A stretch of 64,000 nucleotides of DNA from Prevotella sp. (GTDB lineage: Bacteria; Bacteroidota; Bacteroidia; Bacteroidales; Bacteroidaceae). Location of the stretch: assembly GCA_017847725.1 (NCBI GenBank), contig JAGAXW010000010.1, forward strand, positions 124,001 to 188,000. The letters run 5' to 3'. The notes beneath the pieces were generated by a model that searched no databases, was not told where the DNA came from, and saw nothing but the letters and a program-made list of their open reading frames with translations. Position 1 is the first letter of the stretch, and each line of letters begins with the position of its first letter. This document shows positions 32,422 to 40,830 of this stretch, in pieces. The position numbers were made by a program, and so were the translations under genes.

Positions 32422-35040
32422 TTATTTCTTGATGAATGTTTGGGTGTACGTTTGCCCGTTGGCAATGACGCTCAGGTCGTAGCGGCCGGGATATAGCTGG
32501 TAGACGTCGACGGACAGTGTGCGGGTGGCCGACAGTTGGGAGGCGTGGTGCTGCTGCTCTGTCACCGTCTTGCCGATGGCATTGCGGATGCGCACGGTGA
32601 AGGAACCGTCGATGTCGTTGCCAAGGGTGAGCTGTATGGTGTCGTCGGCCTGTGTCGGGTAGAGGCTGACGAGTCCCTGACCGCTGATGCCAGCGGGCGG
32701 GTCTTGTGGCTGGTCGTCGGGCGTAGTGGGTGTCGTCGGTGCCGTGTCCTTCATCAGATGGATGGTGACAACACGCTCGGCACCATATTGGTCGGCGACG
32801 GTGAGCGTGACGTCGTGGGCTCCCGTGCCGAACTTGCTGGCAAAGATGCGGATGAGCAGCTGGTCGCCTTGCTCTTCGATGTAGAACATAGACTGGTTGA
32901 CGAGACTGTACGTCCATGCATGCTGCTCGGCATCATGGATGGTGAAGTGCACGTCGATGTGCTCATCGCCGGCGAAGTGGAGGGTCTGGGAGAGGTCGAC
33001 GTCGGCCGTCACCTGCGGTGCCGTGTTGCGCAGTGTGGTGAGCCCGTTGGGCAGCACGGCGACGGCCGACGTGCGCCCGTTGGCAGCGGTGGCCGTGACG
33101 GCGAAGTAGTAGGTCTGCTCGTTGCCCAGTCCTGAGAGCGTTCGTGAGAACTCCTGATGGCCGGTGGCTCCAAAGCCTGCGGGGATGTGATACTGACGGA
33201 TGTCGCTGCTGCTGCCTATCTGGTCGGCACTGAACGGGCTGGGGGAGTAGTAGAGCGTGAAATACTGCAGGGCGTCACTGCTGGAGACCTCGGCGCTCCA
33301 TGCCATCTGCAGGGCATAGTAGTCGGCCTTGGAGCGGTCGCTGATGAAGGCGGGCAGCGGCGGCTGCACGTTGGCGTCGGGGCGCCTCATGGCAGCGGCG
33401 GCATTGGCATAGCCCATACCCAGGCGATCGCGGTATTTGGCGATGTTATGGTTGGCGGGGTCTACGGGGTGGATGCCTCCCAGCAGGAGGCTGGTGAGCT
33501 CGTCGCTGGTAATCCCGCTGTCGGCATACTTGGATACCACGAGAGCGGCGATGCCCGACACGTGGGGACAGGCCATCGACGTGCCCTGCATGGAGGCGTA
33601 GCCGCTAGCCGCTACCGAGGTGGGAACGGTGGAGAGAATGAGCGACGGCAGTTGGAAGCCGCTGGCATAGGGGTATTTGTCGCCGCGGTTGCCCGTACCG
33701 CCTGGTGCACAGATGTCGACGTGCTGTCCGTAGTTGGTGTAGTACGCCGCAGCCCAGTCGGGTGCAAAAGACGACACACAGACGATGTCGTCGTAGGCTC
33801 CGGGATACATGGGCACGTCGGTGCCGTCGTTGCCGGCAGAGAAGATGCAGACGCCCCCCTTCATGGGTGCCCCCTCGTACTGGCCGGCATACTGGCGGAA
33901 GTAGGTGAGGGCTTCGCGCACCACCTGCGGTGCCTCCTTGTAGTCGCTGAATCCCCACGAGTTTTGACTGATGACGGCCCCATTGTTGGCTCCATACACG
34001 ATGGCGGCGGCCATGGCGTTGTAGTTTTCTACGCTGATGGTGCTCTTCGAGTCGGGGTCGTTGGGGTTGTAGTCAGGGTTGGGCTTGAATATCTGACAGC
34101 TGATGAGGCGTACGCCGGAGTCGGCTGTCCCGTCGCCGCCCGCCACGCCGCAGATGCCCTTGCCGTTGTTGGAGCGGGCGGCGATGATACCGGCCACATG
34201 GGTGCCGTGGTCGGTGGCGACGATGGTGTTGGTATTGTCCACGAAGTTCCAGCCGTTGATGTCGTCGACGTATCCGTTGTTGTCATCGTCGATGCCGTTG
34301 CCGGCTATCTCGCCGGAGTTGACCCACATGCTGGCGGCCAGGTCTTCGTGGCCCTCGTCGATGCCGCCGTCGACGACGGCCACGATGACGCGGCGATCGC
34401 CCGTAGTCTGCTGCCAGGCGGGCAGCACGTTGATATCGGCACCGGCTATGCTGCTGACTATCTGTTCACCGCTACTGGTGGTGTAGTTGCCAAAGTTGCC
34501 ATTGTTCTTCAGGTTCCACTGGGCGGGCCATAGCGGGTCGTCGAAGGGGCCGTCGGCTGCAGCCAGTGTGGCGGCTGCTGGTGCCTCGCAGAGATGATAC
34601 TTCTCGAGCTGTGGCGCCCTTACCTCCTCTACGCAATCGGCTATGCCGTAGTCGCCCATGGCACGCGTCTGGGCCAGCTGTTGCTGTCCGTCATACCATA
34701 CGGTGTACCAGGTGTGCAGGCCCTCAGCCTGCTGGCGAGCCTCGTCCTTGCCGGCGTATGGGAAGATGCGGCGCATGCGGGTGGCGCCGATGTCGTGCAG
34801 CCAGTTGTCGAGGTCGGTATGGCCGGTGGGTAGTTGCAGTTCGTTGACGGTGGCGTCGAGCTGCTCGGCGATGTCGGCGCGCAGTTTGACGCTCAGCATG
34901 CCCGACAGTGTGGCGGGCGTGCTGACAGGCTCCTCGCTGCTGGTGACCGGGACTGTCGTGGCCAGCTGGTCGCTACAGGCCGTTGCCAGCGTAGCCGTCA
35001 GGAGGAGCAGAAGCATATTCTTTTTAGACATATCAATCAT
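32422..35040 (-). CDS. Subtilisin-like (S8) serine protease lipoprotein with C-terminal sorting domain
   Basis: The 872-residue protein (or 869 from MSKKNM) starts with LLLLLTATLATAC, a lipobox. A propeptide-like region (about 50-160) precedes the S8 domain: Asp in VAVVDGGIDEGHED (Asp224), His in DHGTHVAGIIA, an oxyanion-type SAGNDG, and Ser in GTSMACPHVSG. FN3-like and cadherin-like parts follow, then a linker TPTTPDDQPQDPP and a final domain (LVSLYPTQADDTIQLTL ... LYPGRYDLSV) like the T9SS type A sorting domain. Both a lipid anchor and a T9SS tail are predicted, which is unusual. It sits between the DUF6850 barrel (10-bp gap) and the PorV/PorQ-like gene. Confidence 0.88.
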   Translation of the reverse strand: MIDMSKKNMLLLLLTATLATACSDQLATTVPVTSSEEPVSTPATLSGMLSVKLRADIAEQLDATVNELQLPTGHTDLDNWLHDIGATRMRRIFPYAGKDEARQQAEGLHTWYTVWYDGQQQLAQTRAMGDYGIADCVEEVRAPQLEKYHLCEAPAAATLAAADGPFDDPLWPAQWNLKNNGNFGNYTTSSGEQIVSSIAGADINVLPAWQQTTGDRRVIVAVVDGGIDEGHEDLAASMWVNSGEIAGNGIDDDNNGYVDDINGWNFVDNTNTIVATDHGTHVAGIIAARSNNGKGICGVAGGDGTADSGVRLISCQIFKPNPDYNPNDPDSKSTISVENYNAMAAAIVYGANNGAVISQNSWGFSDYKEAPQVVREALTYFRQYAGQYEGAPMKGGVCIFSAGNDGTDVPMYPGAYDDIVCVSSFAPDWAAAYYTNYGQHVDICAPGGTGNRGDKYPYASGFQLPSLILSTVPTSVAASGYASMQGTSMACPHVSGIAALVVSKYADSGITSDELTSLLLGGIHPVDPANHNIAKYRDRLGMGYANAAAAMRRPDANVQPPLPAFISDRSKADYYALQMAWSAEVSSSDALQYFTLYYSPSPFSADQIGSSSDIRQYHIPAGFGATGHQEFSRTLSGLGNEQTYYFAVTATAANGRTSAVAVLPNGLTTLRNTAPQVTADVDLSQTLHFAGDEHIDVHFTIHDAEQHAWTYSLVNQSMFYIEEQGDQLLIRIFASKFGTGAHDVTLTVADQYGAERVVTIHLMKDTAPTTPTTPDDQPQDPPAGISGQGLVSLYPTQADDTIQLTLGNDIDGSFTVRIRNAIGKTVTEQQHHASQLSATRTLSVDVYQLYPGRYDLSVIANGQTYTQTFIKK

Positions 35041-35050
35041 GTTTTATTAT

Positions 35051-36649
35051 TCAAAAAAGGAAAAAGACGCTGACAGAGGCTTCGAGGAGCCGGTGGCGGT
35101 GGTCGCTGTCGAGCAGGAGCCGCTCTGCATAGGGTGCACCGGTGCGCCTCAGATAGCCGCCCGACAGCTGGGCTCCGAGGCGCTGGCCTCTGCGCAGCTT
35201 GTGGGCGTAGGCCACGGCTGCCGTCAGTTGCCAGTAGTCTTCGGCCTGCAGCAGGTAGGGCACGTAGGCCATGGTGTGCTCCGTGGGTGTCTCGTCAGTC
35301 AGTGTGTACCGGTGGCTGGCATTGGTGCGCAGGGCTGCGCCGAGGTCGACGCTGAGCTGGTCGTTCGGCGCGTTGAGCTGGTATCCCAGGGTGACGGACG
35401 GCGTCAGGGTGGTGCTCTTGACGCTGGCCCACGGCGAGAGGTATTGCTCGTCGGAGCCGTCGATGCTTAGTCCTGCCGTCAGGCTGAAGTCGGCATTAGG
35501 CAGCGCATGCCACACCCCCTTGGCGCGCAGCGCCTCGCCAAATGTGTTTCGCTTGTAGAGTGCCGTCGTGCCCACCTGGGTATAGTCATACAGGTTCTGT
35601 TCTTTGTTCATCAGCTGCTGCTCGTAGACGCGTTCCTCTCCCTTGCGCCACTGCATATAGCCGTCGAGCGTCAGATAGAAGTCGGCGTGTGAGCCAATCG
35701 CGTGCGAGGCTGTCAGCCGGTGGGAGAGTCGGCTGGTGTTTGCAGCAAACAGGTTTTTGTAGTTGCCCTCTTCCGTCTCCATGTGGCGATAGCGGAAGCT
35801 GACGGCTGCCGTGAGCCGCCATTGCCGGGGGGTGGCGGGCAGCAGTGACCATACGGCATCGCCCCCGATGCCGAGGATGTCCTGGTGGCGGCTGTAGCCA
35901 AAGCCTGCCATGCTCTCCTTGCGGTTGAACTGCCCCATGCCGTAGAACTGGGCATAGGTATAGGCATTGAGGGCGCTGGAGGCCGAAATGGACTGCTTGT
36001 TGATTTCGGGAGTCACCTGTATGCTGAGGAGCCAGCGCGGCATCACCTTGGCGGCGCTGAGCCCGATGCGGAACCAGTAGTTGTAGACCGAGCGGCGCGG
36101 CTGGGTCTCCTGGGCGGTGGCCGTGCCCTCGTAGAAGCCGCTGACGCCATAGCGCATGGTGCCCAGGCGGAAGCTCAGGCCGCCCTCCACGAGGTAGCGT
36201 TCGCGCAGCAGGCGGCCGTCCTCCACGGTGTCGGCCACGAGATAGGGCATGTAGTCGAGCGGACGGTCGGCATAGTTGAGGAAGACATCGCGGCGGCGCT
36301 GCCTGCTATAGATCATGCGGCCGTAGAGGGTACCGACGCGCGAGATTCTTAGTTCGCCGCCGGCCATGACCTCGGCCAGGGTAGTGTGGTGTCCCTCGTA
36401 GTGCAGATAGTCGCCGTTGTGGAGCTGACTGCTGGCCGTCGCGCGGACGATGTTCTGCTCGGACAGCGCAGAGTCGGTCATGAGCCAGTCGACCAGCGCC
36501 GGCTGGCTGCGCAGCGTGAGGCGGCTCTCCAGTTCGGGGTCGGCCGCTGGCGTGTCGGCATATTTCGTCAGGTTGTAGCGTAGGACGTTCTGTGAGCCAG
36601 CCGTGACGGCGATGCCCACGAAGAGCAAGAGTATGCAGTGTCGTTTCAT
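35051..36649 (-). CDS. DUF6850-type outer-membrane beta-barrel protein
   Basis: The 532-residue protein has signal peptide MKRHCILLLFVGIAVTAGSQ. Nearly the whole chain alternates hydrophobic and polar residues with many Tyr/Arg turns, and it ends in the outer-membrane pattern LLEASVSVFFLF. Gene order (DUF4876, TonB receptor, this barrel) matches the DUF6850 family as I know it from Bacteroidales. The function is unknown; export or uptake beside the receptor is plausible. It begins 2 bp after the receptor gene. Confidence 0.72.
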   Translation of the reverse strand: MKRHCILLLFVGIAVTAGSQNVLRYNLTKYADTPAADPELESRLTLRSQPALVDWLMTDSALSEQNIVRATASSQLHNGDYLHYEGHHTTLAEVMAGGELRISRVGTLYGRMIYSRQRRRDVFLNYADRPLDYMPYLVADTVEDGRLLRERYLVEGGLSFRLGTMRYGVSGFYEGTATAQETQPRRSVYNYWFRIGLSAAKVMPRWLLSIQVTPEINKQSISASSALNAYTYAQFYGMGQFNRKESMAGFGYSRHQDILGIGGDAVWSLLPATPRQWRLTAAVSFRYRHMETEEGNYKNLFAANTSRLSHRLTASHAIGSHADFYLTLDGYMQWRKGEERVYEQQLMNKEQNLYDYTQVGTTALYKRNTFGEALRAKGVWHALPNADFSLTAGLSIDGSDEQYLSPWASVKSTTLTPSVTLGYQLNAPNDQLSVDLGAALRTNASHRYTLTDETPTEHTMAYVPYLLQAEDYWQLTAAVAYAHKLRRGQRLGAQLSGGYLRRTGAPYAERLLLDSDHRHRLLEASVSVFFLF

Positions 36650-36651
36650 AA

Positions 36652-39369
36652 TCAGTGGATGTTAATGGTTAGTTCTGCGCCGAAGAAGGGGCGGTGCCAG
36701 TCGCGGACGGTCTGTTCGTAGTTGTTCTTGTACTTCGGACTGATTTGCAGGATGTTGTCGGCGAAGAAGGAGAATTTCACCCAGTCGGAGAACTCCTTGG
36801 TGAGCTTCAGGTTCATGCGCAGCGATATGGGCTTGCGCAGTTCGTTGTAGCGCGAGTCGGCATACTGTCGGTGGAGCGACTGGAGGGTGGGGTCGGCCGC
36901 CATGGCTTCTTCGGTGAGCGGCCAGATGTCGCCCTGCTTGTCCATGTAGTGCTCAGGGTAGTCGCTGGCCTCCCGCCCGATGCGTGCCCGCTCAAACCAT
37001 ACCACCTGTATGAAGTTGGTGAATATCAGCTTGAGTTTCGGCAGGTGTGTGTGCAACCAGAAGTTGGTGTTGAAGCTCTTGCGATAGGTCTTCTCCGAAT
37101 TGCTGAAGATGCCCATGTAGGGGAACGACTCGCCGCCCGCCATCTGTGGCGGGGCGTACATCACGGGGATGCCGTTGGTGTACATGGTGCTGTAGTAGGC
37201 GCCGTTGATTTCTATCTGTGTGCGGATGGGCTCAATGCGCGGGATGTGGATGCGGTATTCGAGTCCTTTCTTTACGATACGCGAGCTGTTCATGGGCTTG
37301 CGGATAGCGGCAAACTCATGGTTGGTCTTCGACAGGAAGTCGTCCTTGGTGGGCTTGGTGTCGACGGGGTGCTTCAGTTCGTAGTAGTAGGTGTACTGGA
37401 AGGGCTCATACTGTGTGAAGTATTCGGCACCTCCCTTCATCTCCTCGCGGAAGACGGTCAGCGACAGGGCATACTGGCGGAAGTGCAGGTCCCAGCCCAG
37501 TTCCCACTTCTTGTTCTTGTTCTCGCGTAGTTGTGGGTTGGTGGGGTCCTGTATGCGTGTCCATGTCAGCAGGTAGCGCTTCGACGGGTCTGTGAAGTAG
37601 GCATTGAGCATGATGAAGTCGCTGTATATCTTGTCGGGATAGAGAAAGTCGGCCGAGGGCAGCTTGTTCTCGACGCCATAGCCGGCCCGCAGCGTGTTGC
37701 GGAACTCGCCCGTGGTGAGCGTGTACGACAGTTGCAGGCGTGGCTCCCACAGCATCTTGCCCCTCAGCGCATAGTCGGAGGGCAGGTTGAGCATCATCGT
37801 CTCGCGGATGCCAAACTGCGAGTTGACCTCGCTGGCTCCCTGCTTGTAGCGCAGTTTCAGTTCGGCATAGCCGGCATGGTGGGCCAGGGCTGGGATGTCG
37901 CTGTTCTTGCGCGGGCGGATGTACGACTTGTCCGTGAAAGGGGGGCGTAGCGGGTCGCTGACGACGCCGTCGCCCACATTCTTGGTGTAGTTAAGTGTTG
38001 TTCCCAGGATGGCCGAGAAGTTGAGCCGGTCGGTGATGTTGCCGAACTTCGATGCTGTCAGCTGTCCGAAGAGGTTCAGCGGGCGGTTGTCTATCTCGTA
38101 GTAGGTGCGGTACATGGCGGGTAGATATTCGCCTTCGCTCTCGCCCTCTACCGTCGACATCTGGATGGGCGTGACAGAGCGGTTGATTACCTGCTTGTTG
38201 TGCTCCAGCCTGTCGCTGGTGTAGTCGAGCGAGCCCATCAGCTCCAGCTCGTCTACCAGCAGTGTGCCGAACCGGGCCGTCAGTTTGCCCGACAGTGTCA
38301 GCCGCTGATAGCGCGTCTTGTAGTCTTCCTGGTAGTTCTCGATGATGTCGTCGCTCTTGTTGTTGTTGAACGAGGTGACGTAGCTGCCGCGCAGGCTCAT
38401 GTCGACGGTCTTGCCCCACCAGCGCCGTTGGTTGCTCCAGTTGGCCTGTACGGTCAGGCGGTTGTAGGCGCCGCGGGTGTCCTCGATGCTGCTGGTCGAG
38501 CGCACGATGTCGGCACCCAGATAGAGCGTGCCCAGACGCTCTGACAGCAGGAAGCCCTTGCCTACGTAGGCCAGCTTGTTGAGCGGGTCGAACTTGACGC
38601 GGGCGCGCAGCGGGCTCTTGCCCTGTTTGGGGATGATACGGATGCTGCCGCTCGAGAGGTTGCCCTCCTTGGCCGAGGCGATTCCGCGTCCTATCTCTAC
38701 GCTCTCGATGTGGTCGGTAGAGAGGGTGCGCAGGTCGACACCTGTGTTGACGGCCACGTTGCCTTCCTGGTCGGTAGGACCTACGCCGGTGAATCCCGTC
38801 AGCTGGATGCGGTTGCCGTCGTTCTGCATGGGGATGCCGTCGATGCTGATGCCCATACCGAAGGAGGTAGCCTCGTCGGTGCCGGCCTGTCGCGAGCTGA
38901 TGAGGCCTCGCCCCTGCATGTTGTTGCTGCCCATCTTGCCGCCGGGGATGAGCGTGAAGACGTCCTGCAGACTGGTGGGCTGGATATACTCGAGGGCCTC
39001 CTGGCCGATGGTGGCGTTGCTGCCCAGCTTGTCGTGATATTTGGCCGTGACGGTAAACTCGTCGAGGGCCACGCTCTGCTGCTGCAGGCTAATGTCGACG
39101 ACGGTCTGCTGGCTGCCGATGGTCAGTTCGCGGGTGGTATAGCCTAGACTGCTCACCTTGCATCTGATGCTGCCCTTTTGGGTGGTGGTCAGCTGGTAGC
39201 GTCCCTTGATGTCGGCAGCGCAGCCTTTCTCGCTGTCTGTCAGGTATATGGTGGCAAAGGGAATGCCCTCGCCCGTCTGCTTGTCATAGACGCGCCCGCT
39301 GATGGTGCGCTGTGCCCACGCCGTGGTGACCAGCAGTAAAAGTAGGAATGTAGTGATGCTTCGCTTCAT
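36652..39369 (-). CDS. TonB-dependent outer-membrane receptor
   Basis: The 905-residue protein has signal peptide RSITTFLLLLLVTTAWAQ, then a carboxypeptidase-regulatory-like domain (TISGRVYDKQTGEGIPFATI, 20-105). A plug domain follows (about 115-245: GQEALEYIQPTSLQDVFTLI; SIDGIPMQNDG; VNTGVDLRTLSTDHIESVEI), then a 22-strand-type barrel. It lacks a neighbouring SusD, so it is not a SusC pair; it is closer to siderophore or small-ligand receptors. The ligand is unknown. A strong hairpin (39388-39426) separates it from the DUF4876 gene upstream. Confidence 0.9.
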   Translation of the reverse strand: MKRSITTFLLLLLVTTAWAQRTISGRVYDKQTGEGIPFATIYLTDSEKGCAADIKGRYQLTTTQKGSIRCKVSSLGYTTRELTIGSQQTVVDISLQQQSVALDEFTVTAKYHDKLGSNATIGQEALEYIQPTSLQDVFTLIPGGKMGSNNMQGRGLISSRQAGTDEATSFGMGISIDGIPMQNDGNRIQLTGFTGVGPTDQEGNVAVNTGVDLRTLSTDHIESVEIGRGIASAKEGNLSSGSIRIIPKQGKSPLRARVKFDPLNKLAYVGKGFLLSERLGTLYLGADIVRSTSSIEDTRGAYNRLTVQANWSNQRRWWGKTVDMSLRGSYVTSFNNNKSDDIIENYQEDYKTRYQRLTLSGKLTARFGTLLVDELELMGSLDYTSDRLEHNKQVINRSVTPIQMSTVEGESEGEYLPAMYRTYYEIDNRPLNLFGQLTASKFGNITDRLNFSAILGTTLNYTKNVGDGVVSDPLRPPFTDKSYIRPRKNSDIPALAHHAGYAELKLRYKQGASEVNSQFGIRETMMLNLPSDYALRGKMLWEPRLQLSYTLTTGEFRNTLRAGYGVENKLPSADFLYPDKIYSDFIMLNAYFTDPSKRYLLTWTRIQDPTNPQLRENKNKKWELGWDLHFRQYALSLTVFREEMKGGAEYFTQYEPFQYTYYYELKHPVDTKPTKDDFLSKTNHEFAAIRKPMNSSRIVKKGLEYRIHIPRIEPIRTQIEINGAYYSTMYTNGIPVMYAPPQMAGGESFPYMGIFSNSEKTYRKSFNTNFWLHTHLPKLKLIFTNFIQVVWFERARIGREASDYPEHYMDKQGDIWPLTEEAMAADPTLQSLHRQYADSRYNELRKPISLRMNLKLTKEFSDWVKFSFFADNILQISPKYKNNYEQTVRDWHRPFFGAELTINIH

Positions 39370-39387
39370 GGTGTCTTCTAACGTAGC

Positions 39388-39426
39388 ATACGAGGGGCGC
39401 TATCTGCACGATAGCACCTCTCGTAT
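39388..39426 (-). terminator. Intergenic hairpin between DUF4876 and TonB receptor genes
   Basis: On the minus strand ATACGAGAGGTGCTATC pairs with GATAGCGCCCCTCGTAT around a 5-base loop (one mismatch, one G-U). No T-run follows, so partial termination or mRNA processing that lowers receptor output relative to the lipoprotein is as likely as full termination. Confidence 0.6.
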
Positions 39427-39450
39427 ATTATATAAAGGTGTGTGTTTGTG

Positions 39451-40662
39451 TTACTGCTTCGGATAACTCTTCTGGCCGTGGGCGATAATCTCAAAGTCAT
39501 CGGCAGAGTTGTTGGTGTCCTTGCCTATAGTCACACCGTTGGCGTTGGTGGTCTCCTTACGCTTGATGAACTGGCCGTCGAAACCGTAGGCGGTCTCTAC
39601 CAAGATGCTGCTCTGGTCGATGGCAGCGGGCAGCACCTTGCGTACGGAGGCACCCTGTGCGCCGGTCTCCACACCGTCGACAACGGCCGAGGCGGGCAGC
39701 TTCAGGTAGTCGAGGTGCGAGTAGCCCATGCTCATAGGCATCGTCAGGTTCACCTTGTCAGCCAGGATGGCAGCCTTGGTGGCGTCGTCGAGGCGCACCA
39801 GCATGATGGGGGTGGCACCATTGTAGCCCCAGTTGAAAGCTTGGTTGGCAGAGTAGTCTACTATCATGTTCGGCACCTCCGGATTGTCGGTGGTCATGGT
39901 GTAGTCCTGTCCATTCTCGATGTACTGTACGTAGAACTCGAAGTCGGCGCCGCTCAGGTCGACAGTGCCGGTGGTGCCGTCGGTTCCCTTGTGGTTGATG
40001 GCCGAGTGGGCGAGCACCAGGCTCTTGCCGGGCTCTACCACCACATGCTGGCCGTTGACCATGGGGATGGTGTAGAGCTGGCTGATAATGATATTGTCGT
40101 TGAGGTAGGCCGACATCTCCTCGTTGGCCTCCAGCGTGTTGTAGTCGCCGCAGATGGCTATCGACAGGCCGTCGGCAAAGAGCGGTTCGCTGCTGACGTT
40201 GCGGATGGTCAGGTAGTCCTCATAGTAGAAGCTGGTCCATCCCTCTTTGTCGCAGTTGAAGTAGAGCTCGTCCAGTACGAACGACTGGCTGGGTAGCGTA
40301 GCGGCTGCTACCTTGATGTTGACGTCGGTGGTGGCCTGGCTGACCGTCTGGTTGAGCACCTGTCCGAACAGCACCTTCACGCCCTGCACGGTCTGCGAGG
40401 CAGCAAAGTCGTACAGGCCCAGAGGCAAGTCAATCGTGTACTGGCCCTTGTTGTCCAGCTGGTAGTTGCTGGTCTTTCCAGACTTCTTGTCCGTCACGCT
40501 CAGCGTGAAGGTTGAATAGTCGCTGATGGCATTGTCGGCAGTGACGGTGACGGTGACGATGCTGAACTGCAGGGAGCTGCCCGTGCTGTTGTCGTCACCA
40601 CATGAAACGAGGGCGGTCATCATGCCACCCAGAACAAGCATAAAACAAAGTAATTTTTTCAT
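39451..40662 (-). CDS. DUF4876 lipoprotein
   Basis: The 403-residue protein has a type II signal (MLVLGGMMTALVSC, Cys at about 20). An N-terminal Ig/transthyretin-like strand domain (about 30-125, LGLYDFAASQTVQGVKVLFG) precedes a larger beta domain with SFVLDELYFNCDKEGWTSFY and DYLTIRNVSSEPLFADGLSI. The family is found next to TonB receptors in Bacteroidetes; it may bind ligand at the surface. The start MKKLLCFM (ATG 40660-40662) begins the signal peptide; the longer reading crosses the promoter at 40690-40720. First gene of the five-gene surface operon. Confidence 0.8.
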   Translation of the reverse strand: MKKLLCFMLVLGGMMTALVSCGDDNSTGSSLQFSIVTVTVTADNAISDYSTFTLSVTDKKSGKTSNYQLDNKGQYTIDLPLGLYDFAASQTVQGVKVLFGQVLNQTVSQATTDVNIKVAAATLPSQSFVLDELYFNCDKEGWTSFYYEDYLTIRNVSSEPLFADGLSIAICGDYNTLEANEEMSAYLNDNIIISQLYTIPMVNGQHVVVEPGKSLVLAHSAINHKGTDGTTGTVDLSGADFEFYVQYIENGQDYTMTTDNPEVPNMIVDYSANQAFNWGYNGATPIMLVRLDDATKAAILADKVNLTMPMSMGYSHLDYLKLPASAVVDGVETGAQGASVRKVLPAAIDQSSILVETAYGFDGQFIKRKETTNANGVTIGKDTNNSADDFEIIAHGQKSYPKQ

Positions 40663-40689
40663 TTTTTTTGTGAGATTTGTTTTCGGCTG

Positions 40690-40720
40690 CAAAGATACGC
40701 CGTTGCAAGAAACCCCACAA
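40690..40720 (-). promoter_or_regulatory. Promoter of the DUF4876-TonB receptor operon
   Basis: On the minus strand TTG (40718-40720), 20-bp spacer, TATCTTTG (40690-40697), 28 bp before the ATG. Confidence 0.65.
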
Positions 40721-40761
40721 TACTCAAAAATTGTGAAATCCGCGCTGTACAATTTTTCTAT

Positions 40762-40799
40762 AAAAAAGGCATGATACCCATTGTTAGGTATCATGCCTT
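40762..40799 (-). terminator. Intrinsic terminator of the CoA-transferase gene
   Basis: On the minus strand AAGGCATGATACC pairs perfectly with GGTATCATGCCTT around an 8-base loop and is followed by TTTTTT. It lies 32 bp past the stop codon. Confidence 0.88.
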
Positions 40800-40830
40800 G
40801 GCGTGGTGAAAGAGTTTCTATATACTCAAC

